From: Clostridiales bacterium
Lineage (GTDB): Bacteria > Bacillota > Clostridia > Christensenellales > Aristaeellaceae
DNA: 64,000 nt
Reading direction: 5' to 3'
Assembly (NCBI GenBank): GCA_015056205.1
Contig: SVGS01000001.1
Span: forward strand, 186,001-250,000
Shown here piece after piece: positions 35,947 through 41,831 of this stretch. The notes below the pieces were generated by a model. That model searched no databases. It was not told the origin of the DNA and saw only the letters and a list, made by a program, of their open reading frames with translations. Numbering within the stretch: the first letter of the stretch is position 1; every line of letters begins with the position of its first letter. Made by a program: the position numbers and the translations under genes.

Positions 35947-36058
35947 GAATATATTATTATTCTTATCCTTATCCTTCCTCATATAATGAAACCGCATAAA
36001 GAAGATGAAAACGTTAAACACATTGATAAATAATGGTTACAATTATTATTTTATCAAA

Positions 36059-36102
36059 TATCATTCATGATAATTGACAATGATTCGGAAGCCTGATATA
36101 CT
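36059..36102 (+). promoter_or_regulatory. Serine recombinase promoter with upstream palindrome
   Basis: TTGACA (36074-36079), 17 bp, TATACT (36097-36102). A palindrome TATCAT-TC-ATGATA (36059-36072) abuts the -35 box and is an operator candidate. Confidence 0.72.
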
Positions 36103-36127
36103 CTTTTCCGAAAGGACGGTGTGCCCT

Positions 36128-36958
36128 ATGTGTATGATTACTGGTTATGTCCGAGTTTCCACAGAAACCCAGCAGGAAAAAGGTTATGGATTAGCTGAGC
36201 AACAGAACGCGATTCGGGACTATTGCCAGCAGAACGGTATTAAACTTGACCGCATCTTTACAGACGAGGGCATTTCCGGACGCATCGCAGATACAGACGA
36301 TGACGATGCACTGAGTAAGCGGGCGGCTCTGATTGAACTGTTCGCCAGCATTGAGGACGGCGGAACAATCATCATAAAGAATACGTCCCGGCTCTGGCGG
36401 TCCGACATGGCAAAGGCTCTTATTCGACGGATGATTAAAAAACGGGCTATCAAAGTCGTATCAATCGAGCAGCCGCGTTTCGACCTGTATTCAGAGAATC
36501 CGAATGACCGATTTTTTGCAACTCTGATGGAAGCCGTTGACGAACTGGAACGCGCCCAGATTGCAATTCGGCTTGCCAAAGGCCGGAAGCAGAAGGCCCG
36601 AACGGGATCAAAGCCAGCCGGAGTTACCCCGTACGGATACGCATACTCTTCGGACAAAAAAAGTATCATCGTTGTTGACGATGAAGGCCAGACTATCAAA
36701 AGAATTTTTTCCGAAGCCCTGAAGGGAAAGAGCCTTGCAAAGATCGCGGACGGGCTGAACGCTGACGGATTGAAAACCCGGCGCGGAGCATGGACAAGCG
36801 GGGGAATCGCTGCGATCATACATAATTCCTTTTATACGGGGATCCTGACCCATGATGGCACGGAATACGCTGGGAATCACGAAGCAATAATAAACCGGAT
36901 CACTTTCGGAAAGGTACAGTCCCAGCTTGGGAAGCGACAGCGGAACAAGTCGAAATGA
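36128..36958 (+). CDS. Serine recombinase (resolvase/invertase family)
   Basis: A 276-residue serine recombinase. The resolvase domain begins GYVRVSTETQQ with nucleophile S11, followed by YGLAEQQNAI and NTSRLWRSDMAKAL, then a short recombinase domain (GSKPAGVTPYGYAY, IKRIFSEALKGKSLAKIADGLNADGLKTRRG, IIHNSFYTGIL). It lacks the long coiled-coil and zinc domain of large serine integrases. It may resolve dimers, invert DNA or be a second integrase. AAAGGA lies 11 nt before ATG 36128. It is monocistronic, with its own promoter and terminator. Confidence 0.88.
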   Translation: MCMITGYVRVSTETQQEKGYGLAEQQNAIRDYCQQNGIKLDRIFTDEGISGRIADTDDDDALSKRAALIELFASIEDGGTIIIKNTSRLWRSDMAKALIRRMIKKRAIKVVSIEQPRFDLYSENPNDRFFATLMEAVDELERAQIAIRLAKGRKQKARTGSKPAGVTPYGYAYSSDKKSIIVVDDEGQTIKRIFSEALKGKSLAKIADGLNADGLKTRRGAWTSGGIAAIIHNSFYTGILTHDGTEYAGNHEAIINRITFGKVQSQLGKRQRNKSK

Positions 36959-36967
36959 CTTAAAAAG

Positions 36968-36994
36968 GGGTGATAAAAAAAATCATCCTTTTTT
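36968..36994 (+). terminator. Terminator of the serine recombinase gene
   Basis: Stem GGGTGAT/ATCATCC with an A7 loop followed by T6, 10 nt after the stop codon. From here to 37316 I see no convincing gene; the stretch may hold packaging or regulatory sites. Confidence 0.75.
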
Positions 36995-37316
36995 CATCTC
37001 ATGATATTGTATCGAACTCAGGAACAAAACGTTATCGAATAACACCGGACAAACCTCATTTCAGATGAGAGTGGGCGTCAGAGGGGTGAGTAAAACGCTC
37101 ATCCGCATTCGCGCCCAGAAGCCCTATTTTCCGCGCCCAGATCGGGACGGGGATTTCCTCATGCTGTGGGCTGGACGGGCAGGAAGGTGGCAAAATAGGC
37201 CAAATACGGGCATTTTCTTTTTGTAGTGAGAGGTTATGCGGATAATATACATTCCTCCAACCTCCGCAATCCCATACACAGCAATGATTTCATATTCGTA
37301 ATGGCATAAATATTCA

Positions 37317-37345
37317 TTGACAAATTCATATTTATACATTATACT
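37317..37345 (+). promoter_or_regulatory. Strong promoter of the terS operon
   Basis: A perfect TTGACA (37317-37322), 17 bp, TATACT (37340-37345). Transcription would start near 37352, at the beginning of the structured leader. Confidence 0.82.
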
Positions 37346-37355
37346 ATGAGCGGAA

Positions 37356-37423
37356 CATGAATCCTATGATTCATGACGTTTGAGGCGCATGACTGCGAGT
37401 GATCGTATTCATGCGCCTTTTTT
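37356..37423 (+). ncRNA. Structured leader with intrinsic terminator (attenuator or small RNA)
   Basis: Hairpin 1 is CATGAATC-CTAT-GATTCATG (37356-37375, perfect 8-bp stem). Hairpin 2 is AGGCGCATGA/TCATGCGCCT (37383-37418, perfect 10-bp stem, 16-nt loop) followed by T6. Both lie between the promoter and the first ribosome binding site. The shared CATGA/TCATG sequences allow alternative pairing between the two hairpins. Confidence 0.65.
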
Positions 37424-37448
37424 AGCACTGAGGAAGGAGGTACTTGTT

Positions 37449-37766
37449 ATGTTGGAACCGTTTGAAAAGGCACTTGCGGACGGTGCTGATCTGGATTCCG
37501 TCGCGCGGCGATTGTCGGACATTGCAGGTCAGCAGCATCATGATGCTCTAAGACAAATCCAGCACGATCTGACGCTTTGCCGGATGATCCGGGAGGCCAT
37601 GGCGGAGCCGCCTGAATCGCCGATGTACATGATTGCCATGGCGTATGTCCGGCACTACCGGAAAAAGCACAGTCCGCGCGGTGACTGGCTGGCCCGGACG
37701 TTGCTGAAGGAAGCGATAGATAATGAGCGAAAGGGGGACGAAAAGAATGACGATGAAGGGAACTAA
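37449..37766 (+). CDS. Hypothetical 105-residue island protein
   Basis: A soluble helical protein (FEKALADGADLDSVARRLSDIAG, SPMYMIAMAYVRHYRKKHSPRGDWLARTLLKEAI) of unknown family. ATG 37449 has a perfect AGGAGG 8 nt upstream; the frame is open further upstream only through the terminator hairpin. It is first in the operon containing the terminase-like gene. Confidence 0.65.
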   Translation: MLEPFEKALADGADLDSVARRLSDIAGQQHHDALRQIQHDLTLCRMIREAMAEPPESPMYMIAMAYVRHYRKKHSPRGDWLARTLLKEAIDNERKGDEKNDDEGN

Positions 37767-37947
37767 TCAGCGACTTCCGGCTGATCCGGCGAGGCCGAGT
37801 CTGTCTGATGCGGCACTGAGGGCGCGGAGACGATATCAAAGAGATTATTACCAGAAAAACAGGGAAAAACGGGCATCATGGAATCGCGCCTATTGGGAGC
37901 GAAAAGCGACCCAGGCCGCGCCTGATACCGAGCGCGAGGAGGATTAA
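37723..37947 (+). CDS. Small basic protein, phage-type (RRYQRDYYQKNREK)
   Basis: A 74-residue Arg/Tyr/Lys-rich protein; the segment ALRARRRYQRDYYQKNREKRASWNRAYWERKA is like small proteins encoded next to terminases in Clostridial phages. ATG 37747 (GGGGG site about 9 nt upstream) is an alternative start that would reduce the 44-base overlap with the previous gene to 20. Function unknown. Confidence 0.58.
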   Translation: MSERGTKRMTMKGTNQRLPADPARPSLSDAALRARRRYQRDYYQKNREKRASWNRAYWERKATQAAPDTEREED

Positions 37948-37948
37948 C

Positions 37949-38476
37949 ATGGAAGAAAAAATTGCGATTCAGAAGCAGGCAGGTTACAGTCCGCGCGTCA
38001 CGGATTCTGTGAAGCGGGAAAACCGGCAGACGGTCATCAGGAGCTTTCGCGCTTTGGGGCGGAGGCATCCCGATAAGATAGATTTGAATGATCCGGAGAC
38101 GCTGGATCGAACGATTGAGGAGTACCTTAGCGAGTGCGAAACGCTTGGACAGTTGCCTTCTATCGAGGGGTTTTCTGTGTTCGCCCGGCTATCGCGGAGA
38201 TGGGTCTATGAGTTTCTTGAACGTCACAGAGACACACGGTCCGGCGATATGCTCGAATGGCTTCAAACGCTTTGCGCGGCTGCAAAAATCGCGGCGAACG
38301 AGGCCGGGTCCCTGTCTGACGCCAGCATGATTTTTTGCCTGAAAAACGCAGGGCTGGGATTTGCGGACAAGATCGAAATCACCCCGGCAGCTCCGGCGAA
38401 TCCTCTTCATGATCTCGACGCGGAGCAGGCCCGGAAACGGCTGCTTGATGCTATTCCGGATGAGGATGACCCATGA
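37949..38476 (+). CDS. terS: Terminase small subunit-like protein
   Basis: A 175-residue protein. Residues of about 45-95 hold an HTH region (TIEEYLSECETLGQLPSIEGFSVFARLSRRWVYEFLERH), then a helical part and the SDASMIFCLKNAGLGFADKIEI motif. Small terminase subunits of many Clostridial phages share the pattern LPSIEGLxVxLxVSRxTxYxY followed later by AxIFxLKNxxGYxDKxE, which this matches well. TerS recognises the packaging site and recruits the large terminase. No large subunit gene is present, so a helper phage would have to supply it. GAGGAGG precedes the ATG. Confidence 0.72.
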   Translation: MEEKIAIQKQAGYSPRVTDSVKRENRQTVIRSFRALGRRHPDKIDLNDPETLDRTIEEYLSECETLGQLPSIEGFSVFARLSRRWVYEFLERHRDTRSGDMLEWLQTLCAAAKIAANEAGSLSDASMIFCLKNAGLGFADKIEITPAAPANPLHDLDAEQARKRLLDAIPDEDDP

Positions 38477-38787
38477 CCGGCTCGGAAAAGCTGATCGTCC
38501 GGGACGCTTTGATGATGGAAGACAGCACGAGCAGGCCCAGTTGGTACCGCATATGTGCCTCGTATCTGCGCGGATTCCGGCGATTCCGTGACAGTCCATC
38601 CGACCTGCTTCCGGCTGACAAGAAGCTTTCTGAGGCTTGCAGGCGGCTCTACGACGAGGCGGACACGACCGAGCGAGCCGTGATGGACGGGACGCTGACC
38701 GGACGGGAGGCCGCGCGGATCTTCGACCGGCTGGCCGCGAGGTTGGCTGTGAAGGCCGGACTGGTAAATTATGTTATGCACTTATGA
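38473..38787 (+). CDS. Hypothetical 104-residue island protein
   Basis: A charged helical protein of unknown family, overlapping terS by 4 bases (ATGA), so translationally coupled and likely in the same process. The central part is Arg/Asp-rich (RGFRRFRDSPSDLLPADKKLSEACRRLYDEAD). Confidence 0.62.
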   Translation: MTGSEKLIVRDALMMEDSTSRPSWYRICASYLRGFRRFRDSPSDLLPADKKLSEACRRLYDEADTTERAVMDGTLTGREAARIFDRLAARLAVKAGLVNYVMHL

Positions 38788-38788
38788 C

Positions 38789-38810
38789 GATATCACAATA
38801 TCACAATATG
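38789..38810 (+). repeat. Short direct repeats TATCACAA before the 312-residue gene
   Basis: TATCACAA occurs twice in tandem (38791-38798, 38799-38806), followed by TATGACGA. The same TATCACAA is a half-site of the int operator (32470-32477), so a common regulator is possible. Confidence 0.4.
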
Positions 38811-38842
38811 ACGATGATGAATGATGAAAGGAAGGAAACCAA

Positions 38843-39781
38843 ATGAACTCGAAAGCACGAAATCTATTTCAAATGATCCAAACCGCGGCGAGTATCCGGC
38901 GTGATGCTACGCTGCAAGCTCTGGAAGATTATGTCAAAGAACGGGATGAGGCTCGGCGGATCGCATCGAAATTCAAAGATGAACAGGGCGAATATTCCGC
39001 CCGTCAAAGCCTGATCGCGGAGACGGCGCGAGAGAGAATCCGCAAGGCCGGACATGCCTTTGATTCATCGTTACAGGACGCTATTTCCGGGCTGAAACGG
39101 GAGTTGTCTTTGCATCTGGGCGGCGCGAAAGTTAATCCGGACTTTACGCGCGAGTTGGCGATGGTCCGTGACTTCCACCTGAAGCCTTCCCGGGCTGAGG
39201 TTGAGCACCTTGTCGAGCTGACCGGGGGGAATGCGTTTTCCCTGACCGCGCTCAATGCCGTGTTGAAGGAAAATAAAACTGCTTTCCGGTTGAAGTACAC
39301 CGCGACGGAAGATTTCGAAAAAGACCTTCTGCAGCTTGAAGCCCTTCGCGGGATGATATATATTCCGCTGGCCGTTTCACATGATGGGCTGGAGATTTTC
39401 CAGACCGAGCAGCAGGTCTTCCGGCGTCCTGACGGTCAGACGTTCATGGACGGGCGGAAGTATGACGGAATCTCGCTCCATGTTGCGCGGACCGTTTTTG
39501 AATCCACGCTGAAGGATGCGGCGAAGGCTATGCCGGAACGCTGGGCAACGGCAGCCACGTATCCAGCAATCGATGAAGTGACCGAAACCGAAGCCGGAGG
39601 CGGAGACGGTAAAGCGACCGAAACCGAAGCCGGAGACGGAGACAGTAAAGTAGGAACCGCGGACGCCACGTATGGCTCCGAAGTAATTACCGACCGCTCA
39701 GTGACAGGCCACAGGCTGGGAGCCGACCGGGCCCGGAAGCAGGCAGTTGCGGAGCAAATTGTTTCTCGATACACGGAATGA
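38843..39781 (+). CDS. Hypothetical 312-residue island protein, possible capsid-related or scaffold-like
   Basis: No family recognised. The N-terminal 110 residues are strongly helical and charged (coiled-coil-like). The middle (residues 115-245) is globular (ELTGGNAFSLTALNAVL, EALRGMIYIPLAVS, GQTFMDGRKYDGIS). The acidic tail contains two copies of a 12-residue repeat (TETEAG-GDG), caused by a 36-bp tandem duplication at 39581-39652. Position after terS and helical/acidic make-up would suit a scaffold or capsid-size-redirecting protein, but that is inference. GGAAGGAAACC precedes the ATG. Confidence 0.72.
   Translation: MNSKARNLFQMIQTAASIRRDATLQALEDYVKERDEARRIASKFKDEQGEYSARQSLIAETARERIRKAGHAFDSSLQDAISGLKRELSLHLGGAKVNPDFTRELAMVRDFHLKPSRAEVEHLVELTGGNAFSLTALNAVLKENKTAFRLKYTATEDFEKDLLQLEALRGMIYIPLAVSHDGLEIFQTEQQVFRRPDGQTFMDGRKYDGISLHVARTVFESTLKDAAKAMPERWATAATYPAIDEVTETEAGGGDGKATETEAGDGDSKVGTADATYGSEVITDRSVTGHRLGADRARKQAVAEQIVSRYTE
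39581..39652 (+). repeat. 36-bp in-frame tandem duplication
   Basis: Two near-identical 36-bp units (39581-39616, 39617-39652) inside the 312-residue gene encode the repeated TETEAG-GDG segment. They differ at a few positions. Confidence 0.8.
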
Positions 39782-39788
39782 TCTTCCG

Positions 39789-39822
39789 GGGGTGTCCGTA
39801 TCGGATGCCCCTTCTTTTTTTT
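39789..39822 (+). terminator. Terminator of the terS operon
   Basis: Stem GGGGTGTCCG/CGGATGCCCC (39789-39811, two G-U pairs) followed by TTCT8. Confidence 0.82.
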
Positions 39823-39824
39823 GC

Positions 39825-39851
39825 AAAAAAGAGCCGGGATTTTGTCCCGGC
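39825..39851 (-). terminator. Opposing minus-strand terminator
   Basis: On the minus strand GCCGGGA/TCCCGGC (39833-39851) is followed by TC and T6 (39825-39830). It would stop leftward transcripts entering the terS operon, although no leftward gene is evident nearby. Confidence 0.6.
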
Positions 39852-39967
39852 GGTGTAAAGGAGTGCGAACCAACGTGTTATGCAGCACGCTTATTATATA
39901 ACGAATTGTAAAAAATATCAACTGAAATTATTGCAAAGCGATATAGCAAACTATTACCAAGATGGTA

Positions 39968-39996
39968 TTGATTTTATTGGGTTTCTGATGTAAGAT
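39968..39996 (+). promoter_or_regulatory. Promoter of the 67-residue gene
   Basis: TTGATT (39968-39973), 17 bp, TAAGAT (39991-39996), 25 nt before the ATG and its AGGAGG. Confidence 0.55.
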
Positions 39997-40020
39997 ACGA
40001 GAAAAAAAGGAGGTGCCACA

Positions 40021-40224
40021 ATGGAAAATATCGATACCATTATGCAGCAGAACACGTCCCCTGATGTCGCGGAAATCGCTCGAATTGCAAAGATGATGAC
40101 CCCGCAGGAATTGAAGATCGCGCGTCAACTCATTTTGTTTAAGAAAGCACTGCGGAAGGGCGGCCGGCTTCAGCAGGCAATCCGGTACGGGTCCCTGCTG
40201 TGGAGCCTGCGCGGCGAATACTGA
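40021..40224 (+). CDS. Hypothetical 67-residue island protein
   Basis: A small basic helical protein (TSPDVAEIARIAKMMTPQELKIARQLILFKKALRKGGRLQQAI) of unknown family, with a strong AAAGGAGGTGCCACA site, its own promoter and its own terminator. Such autonomous small genes at satellite ends often encode accessory or interference proteins; that is inference. Confidence 0.65.
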   Translation: MENIDTIMQQNTSPDVAEIARIAKMMTPQELKIARQLILFKKALRKGGRLQQAIRYGSLLWSLRGEY

Positions 40225-40249
40225 TCCTGTCGCGGAAGGGTATGTGACT

Positions 40250-40278
40250 GGGCGTCGCGTTTTGCGGCGTCCTTTTTT
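40250..40278 (+). terminator. Terminator after the 67-residue gene
   Basis: Stem GGGCGTCGC/GCGGCGTCC (two G-U pairs) with a GTTTT loop, then T6. From here to 40476 no gene is supported. Confidence 0.75.
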
Positions 40279-40476
40279 GTATGTTGCCAGTGACGGGCGG
40301 ATACAGTCCGATCACCTTCCGGAAGGATGTTGTTTGCGGTGCGTATCGCTTCAATATCCTTATTCGCGCCTGAGAGCCGATTCCGGCCGCCTGTACGGTG
40401 AGACAGATTATCGTCCCGACCGGCGGAGGGGCAGGGAAGGGGACGATTTTGACCGGCTAAGGACCTTGTAATTTTG

Positions 40477-40497
40477 TTGGTAGTAAAGTTGGTAGTA
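40477..40497 (+). repeat. Arm-type integrase binding repeats, right
   Basis: Two perfect TTGGTAGTA copies (40477-40485, 40489-40497), 12 bp apart, about 90 bp inside attR. They match the left-end and int-leader repeats. Confidence 0.65.
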
Positions 40498-40549
40498 CAT
40501 CGCAATTTTTCGCCATTTTAGGCAATTTTGGGCATATTTTCGAGGGTAT

Positions 40550-40586
40550 AAAAAATACTGGAAGCCTTGATTTTATTGGCTTCCAG
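40550..40586 (-). terminator. Island-supplied terminator for tRNA-Pro
   Basis: On the minus strand CTGGAAGCC/GGCTTCCAG (40558-40586) is followed by TAT6. It lies directly 3' of the reconstituted tRNA-Pro, replacing the original terminator now stranded at 31055-31083. Confidence 0.75.
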
Positions 40587-40587
40587 C

Positions 40588-40633
40588 CGTCTGGGTGAGA
40601 AGATTCGAACTTCCGGCCTCTTGAACCCCATTC
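40588..40633 (+). repeat. attR: 46-bp direct repeat within tRNA-Pro
   Basis: Identical to 31086-31131. It covers the 3' 44 nt of the tRNA, including the anticodon, plus 2 nt downstream. Confidence 0.93.
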
Positions 40634-40663
40634 AAGCACGCTACCAAACTGCGCCACACCCAG
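40590..40663 (-). tRNA. tRNA-Pro (anticodon GGG)
   Basis: A 74-nt cloverleaf on the minus strand. The acceptor stem is CTGGGTG/CACCCAG with discriminator A; the first pair C1-G72 is typical of bacterial tRNA-Pro. The anticodon stem CTTGA/TCAAG encloses the loop ATGGGGT, giving anticodon GGG. The T-arm contains GTTCGAATC. CCA is not encoded. It is the intact copy, rebuilt by the island's attR. Confidence 0.95.
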
Positions 40664-40690
40664 TCGCCGCTCTCTCAAACGAACAAATTC

Positions 40691-40719
40691 ATTCTACACT
40701 TGTCAGTCGATGTTGTCAA
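40691..40719 (-). promoter_or_regulatory. Promoter of tRNA-Pro
   Basis: On the minus strand TTGACA (40714-40719), 17 bp, TAGAAT (40691-40696), about 28 nt before the tRNA 5' end. Confidence 0.8.
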
Positions 40720-40773
40720 GCTTTTTTTATCATCTTGCCAAAAAACCTTTTGGATTCAGAGCCTTTGTTTTGT

Positions 40774-40801
40774 TTGACAAATAAAGAAAAAAAGATATCA
40801 T
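40774..40801 (+). promoter_or_regulatory. Promoter of the phoH-pgpH-ybeY/cdd-era operon
   Basis: TTGACA (40774-40779), 16 bp, TATCAT (40796-40801). The start point near 40808 favours the downstream TTG start for phoH. Confidence 0.65.
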
Positions 40802-40838
40802 ATTAGAGTACAGAATGATGGAAATGGGGAGTTTACGA

Positions 40839-41831
40839 TTGCAGCAAAGCCAAGAATTTGAATTGAACGCAGATTCCATGGAGGCTTTTGTTTCCCTGTT
40901 CGGATTAAACGACCAGAATATCGCGTTAATTGAACAGGAATGTAATGTTCATATTTCTCTTCACGACAATAAGCTGATCATCAGCGGAGAGGAAGATCAG
41001 ATTGCCTGCGCCCATGAAGCCATCTATATTCTGCAGAAACTGATTGCCCGGCATGATCCCATTGACCGGACCCGAATCCGGTATATTCTTTCCATGATTC
41101 GCGAAGGGAACACCGAACAGGTTTTCGATTTTCTGGAAAAAGTCATCGCAGTAACCCACCGCGGAAAGCAGATAACCTGTAAAACTATCGGGCAGCAGCA
41201 GTATGTAGACGCAATTCGGAACCATACGCTGACTTTTGCGATCGGCCCGGCCGGAACCGGTAAAACATATCTGGCAATGGCAATGGCAGTTATGGCGCTG
41301 AAAAACAAGGAAGCGGAACGGATCATTCTCACCCGTCCCGCAGTGGAAGCGGGGGAGAAACTGGGCTTTCTTCCGGGTGATCTTGCTCAGAAAGTGGATC
41401 CCTATCTTCGCCCGCTGTATGATGCCATGTATGACTTTATGGGACCGGATTCCTATACCCGTCTGACAGAACGGGGAATTATCGAGGTTGCCCCGCTTGC
41501 CTATATGAGAGGCCGTACGTTGTCTGATGCGTTTATTATCATGGATGAAGCTCAAAACACAACTTCCGAGCAAATGAAAATGTTTTTAACCCGTATCGGA
41601 TTCCATTCCCGGGTGGTTGTTACCGGTGATGTAACCCAGACAGATTTGCCGTTTGGAAAGAAGTCAGGACTATCGGAAGCCATTCGTTTGCTGCGTGATA
41701 TCCCGGATATCGGAATCATCGAGCTGACCGGTCGGGATATCGTGCGTCATGAACTTGTGCAGCGTATCGTTGAAGCGTATGAAGCTTCTTCACGATCCGC
41801 GCCGGAAAGGGGCGTAGAATCGCATGCCTAA
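40839..41831 (+). CDS. phoH: PhoH family ATPase (PhoH-like, YqfL/YbeZ type)
   Basis: A 330-residue PhoH-like protein. A KH-like N-terminal region precedes the ATPase domain with Walker A GPAGTGKT and Walker B FIIMDEAQN. PhoH proteins lie beside ybeY in most bacteria and are linked to rRNA or RNA processing. I chose TTG 40839 because GGGGAG lies 7 nt upstream; ATG 40815, 40818 and 40824 are in frame but lack a site and lie only a few bases from the predicted transcript start. It overlaps the next gene by 8 bases. Confidence 0.92.
   Translation: MQQSQEFELNADSMEAFVSLFGLNDQNIALIEQECNVHISLHDNKLIISGEEDQIACAHEAIYILQKLIARHDPIDRTRIRYILSMIREGNTEQVFDFLEKVIAVTHRGKQITCKTIGQQQYVDAIRNHTLTFAIGPAGTGKTYLAMAMAVMALKNKEAERIILTRPAVEAGEKLGFLPGDLAQKVDPYLRPLYDAMYDFMGPDSYTRLTERGIIEVAPLAYMRGRTLSDAFIIMDEAQNTTSEQMKMFLTRIGFHSRVVVTGDVTQTDLPFGKKSGLSEAIRLLRDIPDIGIIELTGRDIVRHELVQRIVEAYEASSRSAPERGVESHA

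Larger units (their letters stand above)
31086..40633. mobile_element. tRNA-Pro-integrated island, probable phage satellite (PICI-like), about 9.5 kb
   Basis: Bounded by perfect 46-bp direct repeats made of the 3' half of tRNA-Pro(GGG). It encodes a tyrosine integrase at the left end, a small HTH protein, DUF927 replication protein, an iteron origin-like region, a serine recombinase, a terminase small subunit-like protein and several short unknown proteins. No large terminase, portal, capsid, tail, lysis or conjugation gene is visible. This pattern (integrase, control region, replication, TerS, no virion genes) is that of phage-inducible islands; a degraded prophage or non-conjugative integrative element is the alternative. 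Confidence 0.8.

Noticed and set aside
35735..35986. 83-codon plus-strand frame in the island
   Set aside because: It runs through three hairpins, has Gly/Arg/Pro-rich low-complexity sequence and no ribosome binding site. More likely non-coding.
37124..37339. 71-codon minus-strand frame in the 36995-37316 gap
   Set aside because: No plausible ribosome binding spacing, no family character, and it overlaps the strong plus-strand promoter at 37317-37345.
38789..38810. Short repeats as a CRISPR array
   Set aside because: Only two 8-bp units without spacers. No CRISPR-like repeat-spacer pattern was seen anywhere in the window.
40170..40505. 111-codon minus-strand frame near the right end of the island
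   Set aside because: It crosses a terminator and the arm-site repeats, has no start signal and looks like random translation.
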